A DNA stretch of 5,488 nt, from the NCBI GenBank assembly GCA_945889235.1, contig CAMDBK010000214.1, positions 1-5,488 of the forward strand. The letters run 5' to 3'. The translations under genes were made by a program, and so were the position numbers. The notes under the pieces were generated by a model. That model had not been told where the DNA came from and did no database searches. It worked only from the letters and a program-made list of their open reading frames with translations. Shown one piece after another: positions 1 through 5,488 of this stretch (within the stretch, counting starts at the first letter, position 1; every line of letters starts with the position of its first letter). The stretch comes from Chitinophaga pinensis (GTDB lineage: Bacteria > Bacteroidota > Bacteroidia > SXHM01).

Positions 1-1
1 T

Positions 2-871
2 TGCACAACTGCAAGCGCTTCGGCAGCATTAACTCCCGGAACGTATGCTGCATTCATGGCACCAAATGATTTCAATTATTATGTTTGCTCAGGAGGTCTT
101 TACAATCAGTATTGGGCAACGTTGACTATGACTACAACTGCTCCTGTAATTACTGCGGGCGGAACAACTACATTCTGTTCTGGCGGAAGCGTTACGCTTA
201 CATCAACTAGCGGTTCAGGTTATGCATGGTCACCTGGCGGTGGAACAACACAGGCGATTACTCCAACCACAGGCGGAAGCTATACAGTTACAGTTCCTGA
301 CCCTAATGGTTGCGGACCACTGACATCAGCACCAGTAGTAGTTACTGTTAACCAAAATCCAACTGCATCATTTACGTTTACTCAAAGTGATCCTACTGTA
401 AACTTCACAGGATCAGCAACAGGTGGAACACCAAACTATAGCTATGCATGGGATTTTGGTGATTTAACAGCCCCTGGAAGTGGTCAAACAATTTCACATA
501 CTTATGCCTCACCAAATAATTATACGGTTCAGCTTTGTGTAACTGATAATTTAGGTTGTGTGAATTGTACTACTCAAACCGTTACAATTCTAACCACAGG
601 TATTGACAACAATACGGCTGTGAATAACGTGAATATCTATCCTAACCCTGCAAACGATGTATTGAACATTGTTTTCAATATGGTTAAAACTGATAATGTT
701 GAAGTGAAACTGATGAACAGCAGTGGTCAGTTAGTATTCAATGAAAAACTGAATCAGTTCAGCGGAAATTACACTAAGCAATTGAACATTTCTCAATTTG
801 CTGTAGGTAGTTATATGTTGCAGATTGTTTCAGAAAGCGGAATCGATAACAGAAAAGTTGTTATAAAATAA
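2..871 (+). CDS. Secreted surface protein with Ig-like, PKD and T9SS type A sorting domains (3' part only)
   Basis: This is the C-terminal part of a large exported protein. The frame is open back to the left edge, and the first in-frame ATG at 56 sits inside a continuing Ser/Thr/Ala-rich stretch, so it is not a credible start. Three modules are visible. A Cys-containing Ig-like repeat of the type common in Bacteroidota adhesins lies at about 140-350 (CSGGSVTLTS ... GGSYTVTV ... NGC). A PKD domain lies at about 356-592 with the hallmark YAWDFGD at 443-463 and an SHTYASPNNYTVQLCVTD-like end. A T9SS type A sorting domain lies at about 632-868, beginning NIYPNPANDVLNI and ending in GSYMLQIVSESG...KVVIK. 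In this family the sorting domain directs passage through the type IX outer-membrane machinery and is usually removed when the protein is attached to the surface or released. PKD and Ig modules are usually spacers or binding modules, so the activity, if any, lies upstream and cannot be told. A terminator follows 14 bases after the stop. Confidence 0.93.
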   Translation, partial: CTTASASAALTPGTYAAFMAPNDFNYYVCSGGLYNQYWATLTMTTTAPVITAGGTTTFCSGGSVTLTSTSGSGYAWSPGGGTTQAITPTTGGSYTVTVPDPNGCGPLTSAPVVVTVNQNPTASFTFTQSDPTVNFTGSATGGTPNYSYAWDFGDLTAPGSGQTISHTYASPNNYTVQLCVTDNLGCVNCTTQTVTILTTGIDNNTAVNNVNIYPNPANDVLNIVFNMVKTDNVEVKLMNSSGQLVFNEKLNQFSGNYTKQLNISQFAVGSYMLQIVSESGIDNRKVVIK

Positions 872-885
872 TTTTTCAGTTTGTT

Positions 886-925
886 AAAAGAAAAGGCTGT
901 CCCGAAAGACAGCCTTTTCTTTTTT
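886..925 (+). terminator. Intrinsic terminator after the surface-protein gene
   Basis: A perfect 16-bp stem (886-901 with 908-923) closes a six-base loop CCGAAA and runs into a T-rich tail, with T's at 915-918 and 920-925. The GC-rich core is GGCTGTC/GACAGCC. The A-rich left foot mirrors the T tail, so the reverse strand also ends in a T-rich run. No minus-strand gene in the window points into it, so its useful direction is the surface-protein transcript. It lies wholly before kmo and separates the two transcription units. Confidence 0.92.
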
Positions 926-932
926 AATTTCG
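925..932 (+). promoter_or_regulatory. Possible -7 promoter element for kmo
   Basis: TAATTTCG matches five of the six fixed bases of the Bacteroidota -7 element TAnnTTTG and ends 14 bases before the kmo ATG. No TTTG-like -33 element is present at the expected distance, because that stretch is the terminator loop and stem. The case rests on position: kmo lies just after a strong terminator and needs its own start of transcription in the 75-base gap. A start about seven bases downstream would leave a leader of under ten bases. Weak call. Confidence 0.25.
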
Positions 933-946
933 CAGCAATTATTCTT

Positions 947-2281
947 ATGAAAAATATAACAGTAGTTGGTGCAGGATTAGTCGGTTCGTTGCTTTCAATT
1001 TATCTTGCAAAAAAAGGGCATAGCGTTAATATCTTTGAACGCAGACCTGATATGCGTCTTGCCTTAGGCGAGACAGGACGCAGCATCAATCTTGCATTGA
1101 GTGATCGTGGATGGAAAGGTCTGGAAGGTGTTGGCATTGCAGATGAAATCCGCAAGATTGCAATTCCTATGCACGGAAGAATCATACATGATATACAGGG
1201 TAAAACAAATTTCCAGCCTTACGGAAAAGAGGGGCAGGCGATTTATTCCGTATCGCGTGGTGAGTTGAACAAGAAGCTGATGGATCTGGCAGAAGCGCAA
1301 AACAACACAAAGATTTTTTTCAATCATCGTTGCGTTGATGTTGACCTTGAAAAAGCAACAGCAACTTTTGCTGATGAAAAAGGAAACACAACAAAAAATA
1401 ATTCCGATATGATTTTCGGGACTGACGGAGCTTTTTCAGAAGTGCGTCACCGTCTCATGTTTACCGACCGCTTTGATTATTCACAGGATTATCTGAAAGA
1501 AGGTTACAAGGAATTAAACATTCCACCTGCTGAAAACGGTGGCTGGCGCATGGAGAAAAACGCGCTGCACATCTGGCCTCGCGGTAAGTTTATGCTCATT
1601 GCTCTTCCCAACTTTGACGGTAGTTTTACATGCACTTTATTCTTCCCGTTTGAAGGCGAGTATTCTTTTTCTTCGCTCGATACAAAAGAAAAGATGCTCA
1701 GTTTTTTCAACAAAACTTTTCCTGATGCAGTGGAACTGATGCCAACTTTGGAGCATGATTATTTTCATAATCCTACCTCTTCTTTGGTGATTGTGCGCTG
1801 TTTTCCCTGGAGCTATAAAGACAAGGCTTTAATTCTGGGTGATGCATCACATGCTATTGTTCCGTTTTACGGACAAGGGATGAATTGCGGCTTTGAAGAT
1901 TGCACAGTATTGGAACAAATCATGCAGCAGGAAAATGATTGGGAAACAATTTTCAAAACATTTGAGACCTCGCGAAAACCCAACAGTGATGCCATTGCAG
2001 AACTTGCGTTGCAGAATTTTATTGAAATGCGTGATTTAGTAGCAGATGAAAAATTTGTGTTACGCAAAAAGATAGAAGCAAAACTTGCTGCCGAATTTCC
2101 TGAGAAGTGGCTGCCGCTTTACAGCATGGTAACGTTCAGTGATATTCCATATTCAACTGCATGGAACGAAGGAAAACAACAGGACGCTGTTATGCAGCAG
2201 GTGATGAAAATTCCTGAGATTGAAAAAATCTGGAACACAGAAGAAGGATTTAAACAAATTACAAAAACTGTTTTAGGATGA
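947..2281 (+). CDS. kmo: Kynurenine 3-monooxygenase
   Basis: A complete 444-residue FAD-dependent group A hydroxylase. The family converts L-kynurenine, NADPH and O2 to 3-hydroxykynurenine, a step in tryptophan breakdown and in quinolinate-dependent NAD synthesis. Visible motifs: the dinucleotide-binding GAGLVG at residues 8-13 followed by the acidic strand end FERR (30-33); the KMO-typical GRSINLALSDRG at 44-55; the DG motif GTDGAFSEVR at 158-167; and the GD motif LGDASHAIVPFYGQGMN at 297-313, running into CGFEDC. This last block is nearly the same as in eukaryotic KMO and separates it from general phenol hydroxylases. The length fits bacterial forms without the C-terminal membrane anchor of the animal enzyme, so a soluble cytoplasmic protein is expected. 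I chose ATG 947. The in-frame TTG at 881 would put 22 extra residues across the terminator, and GxGxxG enzymes of this type begin only a few residues before the first strand. The stop overlaps the next gene by four bases. No kynureninase or 3-hydroxyanthranilate dioxygenase gene is in the window. Confidence 0.95.
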   Translation: MKNITVVGAGLVGSLLSIYLAKKGHSVNIFERRPDMRLALGETGRSINLALSDRGWKGLEGVGIADEIRKIAIPMHGRIIHDIQGKTNFQPYGKEGQAIYSVSRGELNKKLMDLAEAQNNTKIFFNHRCVDVDLEKATATFADEKGNTTKNNSDMIFGTDGAFSEVRHRLMFTDRFDYSQDYLKEGYKELNIPPAENGGWRMEKNALHIWPRGKFMLIALPNFDGSFTCTLFFPFEGEYSFSSLDTKEKMLSFFNKTFPDAVELMPTLEHDYFHNPTSSLVIVRCFPWSYKDKALILGDASHAIVPFYGQGMNCGFEDCTVLEQIMQQENDWETIFKTFETSRKPNSDAIAELALQNFIEMRDLVADEKFVLRKKIEAKLAAEFPEKWLPLYSMVTFSDIPYSTAWNEGKQQDAVMQQVMKIPEIEKIWNTEEGFKQITKTVLG

Positions 2282-3792
2282 TGAGAATAAACTTTACCAC
2301 TAAGGCACTAAGATCACTAAGGTCCACTAAGTTCTTAATGTTTCTTAGTGTCCTGAGTGTTCTTAGTGGTGAATCAAATGGGCAGCAAGCAGTAAAAATT
2401 TCAGGCATTGTAAAAGGTGTTCCTCCGCAAAGCATCATGTTCAAACAGGACACCAATTACCTGAACATAAAGCCTGAGCTGAAAGAAGTTTTATTAGATG
2501 GAAGTGATTTTTCTTATGAATTTCAAATCACCAGACCCGGCCCGTGGGAACTGCAATGTAATGATGAAGCGCTGCAATTATTTATTGAGCCCGGTGATGA
2601 TTTTTCTGTTGAATTCGTTGTTGGTACTATCAACAAAGGCACAACGTTTAAAGGCAAAGGCGATGTACACAACCAATTCCTTTTTGAGTTTTACAACACT
2701 TTTAAAAACGAATACGATACAGCACAAACAAGAAAAAACATTTTGGATGCAACCAGCGTTGATGAATTTGAAATAGCACTTTACAACAGCAGAAAAAAAC
2801 AAAAAGATTTTTACACTAATTACAAAGGCAAAGAAAAGTTCTCTCCTGCTTTCAATCAATTTGTCGAGAATTTAATTCGATATAATTATTTGGGCAGCTT
2901 GGTTGCATTTCCAATTGTGCGAGGAAATAACAGCGCTAATACGGTGGTTGGTGCATTACCCGAAATTATGCTCACTGAAATTACTCCTGAAGATGGTAAA
3001 AATCCTACTGCCCTCAAAGGCAGATACTACCGCATGTTTGTTTATTACTACACCATTTATTCAGCATCAAAAAATAATGGCTTCAACAAATTTGTTGACC
3101 AGGGACAATCGCTTGAAGCTAAATACAAAGCAGCAAGAGATTTTTTTGAAACGAAAGCATTCGCTTATTTTCTTGCTAAATTTCTTTTAGAAAATTGCGG
3201 GAAAATTCCGCAAGCAACTTTGAAAAGAATTTACAATGTACTTGCTGCTGAAGACAAACAAGGATTTTATTCTTCGCTGGTAAATGAACGTTGCGGAGAA
3301 TTTATCAATGCAGAAGTAAAAAAAGAGGATAAGAAATCTGCGACAATAATTGCCGGACAAAAACCGGTTCCTGTCGGTTTTACAGCAAAAACGCTGGAAG
3401 GCAAAACTGTTTCTCTTGATGATTTTAAAGGCAAAGTAGTTTACATTGATTTCTGGGCAAGCTGGTGCGGACCTTGTCGTCAGCAATTTCCGTTTGCGAA
3501 AGCATTGAAAGAAAAATTCACAGAAAAAGAAAAAAAGAAAATTGTTTTTCTCTATATCTCTATTGATGAAAATGAAGAATCGTGGAGAAATGCAATTGAG
3601 AAATTAGAGATTCATGGTTTTCATACCATTTCACCCGGCAATTGGAGTTCAGAAGCCTGTAAATTTTTTAAGATTAGCAGCATTCCACGCTATATGCTGA
3701 TTGATAAATCAGGAAATATTGCTGATGAAAATGCGAAGCGCCCGGGAGATGAAATCATTTATGATGACATCATTGAATTGCTGAAACAGTAA
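2278..3792 (+). CDS. Exported TlpA-like thioredoxin-fold protein
   Basis: 504 residues from ATG 2278; a second ATG follows at once at 2281. Residues 1-35 form a signal peptide with positive charges at K9, R12, R15 and K18, a hydrophobic core at 19-30 (FLMFLSVLSVLS) and a likely cut near SNG/QQ. Residues about 37-115 resemble the beta-rich DUF4369-like domain often found before TlpA domains in Bacteroidota (ISGIVKGVP ... FIEPGDDFSVEF). Residues about 125-345 are mostly helical and I recognise no family there. Residues about 362-503 are a TlpA/AhpC-TSA-type thioredoxin domain with FWASWCGPCR (active-site C397 and C400) and the cis-proline P470 in SSIPRYMLID. Such proteins are usually periplasmic or surface thiol-disulfide oxidoreductases acting as reductants; the substrate here is unknown. 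The start overlaps the kmo stop as ATGA, which points to one transcript and coupled translation. The signal peptide coincides with a palindromic repeat (see the separate entry). Confidence 0.9.
   Translation: MMRINFTTKALRSLRSTKFLMFLSVLSVLSGESNGQQAVKISGIVKGVPPQSIMFKQDTNYLNIKPELKEVLLDGSDFSYEFQITRPGPWELQCNDEALQLFIEPGDDFSVEFVVGTINKGTTFKGKGDVHNQFLFEFYNTFKNEYDTAQTRKNILDATSVDEFEIALYNSRKKQKDFYTNYKGKEKFSPAFNQFVENLIRYNYLGSLVAFPIVRGNNSANTVVGALPEIMLTEITPEDGKNPTALKGRYYRMFVYYYTIYSASKNNGFNKFVDQGQSLEAKYKAARDFFETKAFAYFLAKFLLENCGKIPQATLKRIYNVLAAEDKQGFYSSLVNERCGEFINAEVKKEDKKSATIIAGQKPVPVGFTAKTLEGKTVSLDDFKGKVVYIDFWASWCGPCRQQFPFAKALKEKFTEKEKKKIVFLYISIDENEESWRNAIEKLEIHGFHTISPGNWSSEACKFFKISSIPRYMLIDKSGNIADENAKRPGDEIIYDDIIELLKQ
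2293..2373. repeat. Palindromic CACTAAG/CTTAGTG heptamer repeat inside the signal-peptide coding region
   Basis: The left arm carries four exact CACTAAG copies at 2298, 2306, 2315 and 2325. The right arm carries four CTTAGTG copies at 2334 (one mismatch, CTTAATG), 2344, 2353 (one mismatch, CTGAGTG) and 2362. Spacing is 8-10 bases, and the arms mirror around 2332/2333. Counting by hand, the fold-back gives about 30 Watson-Crick pairs and 3 G-U pairs with one bulge, and the outer ends TTTACCAC / GTGGTGAA also pair. From memory, runs of this kind are dispersed non-coding repeats in many Bacteroidota and some other bacteria, but I could not count copies here. It is read through in frame by the thioredoxin-like gene: the left arm gives the LRSLRS-type charged part, the right arm the LSVLSVLSG hydrophobic part. 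Confidence 0.88.
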
Positions 3793-3796
3793 GAGC

Positions 3797-3824
3797 CTCA
3801 CCCTGCCCTCTCCGAAGGAGAGGG
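3797..3824. repeat. Short GC-rich hairpin of dispersed-repeat type
   Basis: CCCTCTCC (3806-3813) pairs perfectly with GGAGAGGG (3817-3824) around a three-base GAA loop, preceded by CCTCACCCTG. This combination resembles a common dispersed intergenic repeat (CCTCACCC-n-GCCCTCTCC-loop-GGAGAGGG) seen in many bacterial genomes; that match is from memory. It lies between the stop of the thioredoxin-like gene and the stop of the converging small ORF. There is no T-tract on either side, so it is not a classical terminator, though it could still stop or protect the 3' ends of both transcripts. Confidence 0.6.
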
Positions 3825-3837
3825 TAACAGCCACTTG

Positions 3838-3990
3838 TTATCCTTTCAAGGGAATTCCTCTCACTTCTACTGTCATCAGTTCTTCAAGAGTCATGGTCAT
3901 AAGAACTTTGATTTCGCGAATGGTTTTCCAGTCCGATGCTGAGAGTCCTGAGATATTATTTGGCTTCATGTTTTTGTCTTTAGTTTTCAT
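3838..3990 (-). CDS. Hypothetical 50-residue protein on the reverse strand
   Basis: A 50-codon minus-strand ORF from ATG (3990-3988) to TAA (3840-3838). I do not recognise a family. The product begins MKTKDKNMKPNNISGLS, then has an amphipathic, probably helical middle with ASDWKTIREIK and TLEELMTVEVRG, and ends IPLKG. There is no signal peptide, membrane segment or cysteine, so a soluble cytoplasmic peptide is the simplest reading. The frame is closed 18 bases upstream of the ATG by a stop at 4008-4006, so it is not the tail of a longer gene. An inner ATG at 3969 (MKPNNIS) could be the true start, giving 43 residues. It converges on the thioredoxin-like gene with a 45-base gap holding a hairpin, and is divergent from the mannosidase gene. 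The ordered residue mix favours a real gene, but an ORF of this size can occur by chance. Confidence 0.45.
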   Translation of the reverse strand: MKTKDKNMKPNNISGLSASDWKTIREIKVLMTMTLEELMTVEVRGIPLKG

Positions 3991-4066
3991 TAGTAATATA
4001 ATTAATTACACACCTTAACGGGCTAATGAAATATTCTGTTCCAAACTTTCGATTAACGACACGGTT

Positions 4067-4096
4067 ATTGCATTTCAGAGAAGATGAATACATTTA
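4067..4096 (+). promoter_or_regulatory. Candidate promoter for the GH92 mannosidase gene
   Basis: ATTG at 4067-4070 resembles the -33 TTTG element, and TACATTTA at 4089-4096 matches five of the six fixed bases of the Bacteroidota -7 element TAnnTTTG. The gap is 18 bases. Transcription would start near 4103, leaving a leader of about 20 bases before ATG 4122. The location in the only upstream gap, after a gene on the other strand, makes a promoter here necessary; the exact boxes are a guess. I see no Shine-Dalgarno sequence before the ATG, as is usual in this phylum. Confidence 0.33.
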
Positions 4097-4121
4097 CCGC
4101 AACAAATAAACATCCCTTGTT

Positions 4122-5488
4122 ATGAGAAAAAATTTATTAAAAATCAGCCTCTTGGTTTTTTGCAGTTCATCACTTTTTGCACAAACCAAAGATTACACAC
4201 AATACGTTGATCCTTTTATAGGAACAGGCGGGCATGGGCATACTTTCCCGGGCGTTACGGTTCCATTTGGAATGATGCAGCTTAGTCCGGATACCCGTCT
4301 TAGCGGATGGGATGGTTGCTCGGGCTATCATAATTCAGACAATAAGATTTATGGCTTTTCACACACGCACCTGAGTGGAACGGGCGCATCGGATTATGGT
4401 GATATTTTGCTGATGCCTACTACCGGAAAACCGCAATTAAGCAATAAAAAATATTCATCACTTTTTAAAAAGGAAAATGAGAAAGCAAGTGCCGGATATT
4501 ATTCAGTTGTTCTGGATAAAAGCAACATAAAAGTAGAGCTGGCTGCTACAATCCGCAGTGGCTTGCACAAATACACTTTTCCGAAATCAACATCTGCGAA
4601 TGTGATTTTGGATTTAACACACCGTGACAGAGTGAAAGAAAGCGATATTACTATTAACGGCAATACCGAAATTACCGGCAAGCGTGTAAGTGATAATTGG
4701 GCTAATAACCAGATTTTATATTTCGTGATTCAGTTTTCAAAACCCTTTGTTTGTTCACAAACGTTGGGTTCGTTGAAAGCATCAGTAAGCTTTGAAACGG
4801 AAGAAGGAGAAGTTATTTATGCAAAGATTGGTATGTCGGCAGTTAGTGTTGAGGGCGCACGGAAAAATTTAGAAGCTGAACAAACAGGATTTGATTTAGA
4901 GAAACTGAAGAGTGATGCAAAATCCGCATGGAACAAAGAACTCAGCAGAATTGAAATTGAAGCGAAAGATGAACATGTGATGCGCACCTTCTATACTGCA
5001 CTGTATCATTGCATGATTGCACCCAATGTTTATCAGGATGTTGATGGAAAATACCGCGGACGCGATTTTGAAATTCATGAAACAAAGGACTTCACGTATC
5101 ACACTGTATTCTCGTTATGGGATACTTATCGAGCGCTGCATCCATTGTTAACACTGATTGATAAGAAAAGGACATCAGATTTTATAAACACATTTATAAA
5201 AGAATTTGAAGAAGGCGGTCGCCTGCCGGTGTGGGAACTTTCAAGCTGCGAAACATGGTGCATGATTGGTTATCACGCTGTGCCCGTAATCTGGGAAGCT
5301 TATTCAAAAGGAGTAACCAGTTTTGATGCAAACAAAGCGTATGAAGCCATGAAGTTTTCTGCCATGGAAGACAAGAATGCATTGAAAGGCTATAAGGCAA
5401 ACGGTTATATCAAATACATGGACGATGGACAAAGTGTTTCGCGCACACTGGAATATGCCTATGATGATTGGTGTATTGCACAAATGGC
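4122..5488 (+). CDS. GH92 family alpha-mannosidase (5' part; runs off the right edge)
   Basis: The first 455 residues of a glycoside hydrolase family 92 enzyme, with no stop before the edge; family members are usually about 720-780 residues. Residues 1-20 are a Sec signal peptide ending SSLFA, with a likely cut before Q21. C14 is preceded by F, so a lipobox is unlikely. The N-terminal beta-sandwich opens with the family signature YVDPFIGTGGHGHTFPGV (28-45), then PFGMMQLSPDTR (48-59) and GFSHTHLSGTGASDYGD. The (alpha/alpha)6 part shows FTYHTVFSLWDTYRALHPL, then LPVWELSSCETWCMIGYHAV with Glu at 372 and 377, and VSRTLEYAYDDW (439-450). GH92 enzymes are calcium-dependent inverting exo-alpha-mannosidases that act on N-glycan or yeast-type mannan. 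The known general acid is a Glu in the mid-region, probably within the WELSSCET block; the Asp base pair lies in the missing C-terminal part. Linkage preference cannot be told from this part. Export suggests trimming of mannosides in the periplasm or outside the cell. No SusC/SusD genes are in the window. Confidence 0.95.
   Translation, partial: MRKNLLKISLLVFCSSSLFAQTKDYTQYVDPFIGTGGHGHTFPGVTVPFGMMQLSPDTRLSGWDGCSGYHNSDNKIYGFSHTHLSGTGASDYGDILLMPTTGKPQLSNKKYSSLFKKENEKASAGYYSVVLDKSNIKVELAATIRSGLHKYTFPKSTSANVILDLTHRDRVKESDITINGNTEITGKRVSDNWANNQILYFVIQFSKPFVCSQTLGSLKASVSFETEEGEVIYAKIGMSAVSVEGARKNLEAEQTGFDLEKLKSDAKSAWNKELSRIEIEAKDEHVMRTFYTALYHCMIAPNVYQDVDGKYRGRDFEIHETKDFTYHTVFSLWDTYRALHPLLTLIDKKRTSDFINTFIKEFEEGGRLPVWELSSCETWCMIGYHAVPVIWEAYSKGVTSFDANKAYEAMKFSAMEDKNALKGYKANGYIKYMDDGQSVSRTLEYAYDDWCIAQM

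Noticed and set aside
56..871. A complete 271-residue protein starting at ATG 56
   Set aside because: The same frame stays open to the window edge with similar composition, there is no signal peptide after this ATG, and a T9SS cargo must have one. It is an internal Met of a longer gene.
881..946. N-terminal extension of kmo from an in-frame TTG at 881
   Set aside because: The 22 codons run through the terminator stem, loop and T-tail, and the extra residues would precede a GxGxxG strand that normally sits within the first ten residues. ATG 947 fits the family.
1000..1327. Two reverse-strand ORFs antisense to kmo
   Set aside because: They lie wholly opposite a well-recognised enzyme, show no family features, and are of a length expected by chance.
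2293..2373. A CRISPR array
   Set aside because: The repeat units are only seven bases with 1-3 base gaps and are arranged as an inverted repeat, not as direct repeats with unique spacers.
2498..3190. Alternative-frame ORFs within the thioredoxin-like gene
   Set aside because: They overlap a frame with a signal peptide and a WCGPC domain, and their translations have the composition of out-of-frame reading.
3797..3824. A classical intrinsic terminator
   Set aside because: The stem is followed by TAACAG on the plus strand and CAGGGT on the minus strand, with no T-run on either side, so it was listed as a repeat-type hairpin.
3999..4008. TAATTAATTA palindrome as an operator
   Set aside because: A 10-base AT-only palindrome is expected by chance in AT-rich intergenic DNA, and no second copy or known binding site was seen.
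3920..4018. Plus-strand 32-codon hydrophobic ORF opposite the small reverse ORF
   Set aside because: It is antisense to the more protein-like reverse ORF and its hydrophobic stretch comes from AT-rich DNA; no start signal or family feature was seen.

Overview
The window looks like chromosomal DNA from a member of the Bacteroidota, probably a free-living Chitinophagales/Sphingobacteria/Cytophaga-type organism. The signs are a secreted protein ending in a type IX secretion (T9SS) type A sorting domain, a TlpA-like exported thioredoxin of the Bacteroidota layout, a GH92 alpha-mannosidase, moderately AT-rich DNA, no clear Shine-Dalgarno sequences, and TAnnTTTG-like promoter elements. The placement within the phylum is inference from gene content only.

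Layout from left to right. (1) Positions 1-871 hold the 3' end of a large secreted surface protein: an Ig-like repeat, a PKD domain and a T9SS C-terminal sorting domain. The reading frame is open to the left edge, so its start lies outside the window. (2) A strong intrinsic terminator (886-925) follows at once, and a possible promoter element abuts it. (3) Positions 947-2281 encode a complete kynurenine 3-monooxygenase (kmo), the FAD enzyme of tryptophan breakdown and of eukaryote-like NAD synthesis from tryptophan. (4) Its stop codon overlaps the start of a 504-residue exported thioredoxin-fold protein (2278-3792). The signal peptide of that protein is written almost entirely by an 81-bp palindromic repeat made of CACTAAG / CTTAGTG heptamers. 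(5) Positions 3793-4121 hold a short GC-rich hairpin of dispersed-repeat type, a 50-codon minus-strand ORF of unknown function that converges on the thioredoxin gene, and a leader with a candidate promoter. (6) From 4122 to the right edge runs the N-terminal 455 residues of a GH92 alpha-mannosidase with a signal peptide.

The kmo and thioredoxin genes probably form a two-gene operon by overlap. The mannosidase appears to be separately transcribed, and the surface protein belongs to an upstream unit closed by the terminator. No shared pathway links the four main genes. I see no CRISPR array, tRNA, rRNA, transposase or phage gene. The most unusual item is the palindromic repeat that has become the signal peptide of the thioredoxin-like protein. 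No clearly new multi-gene system is visible.
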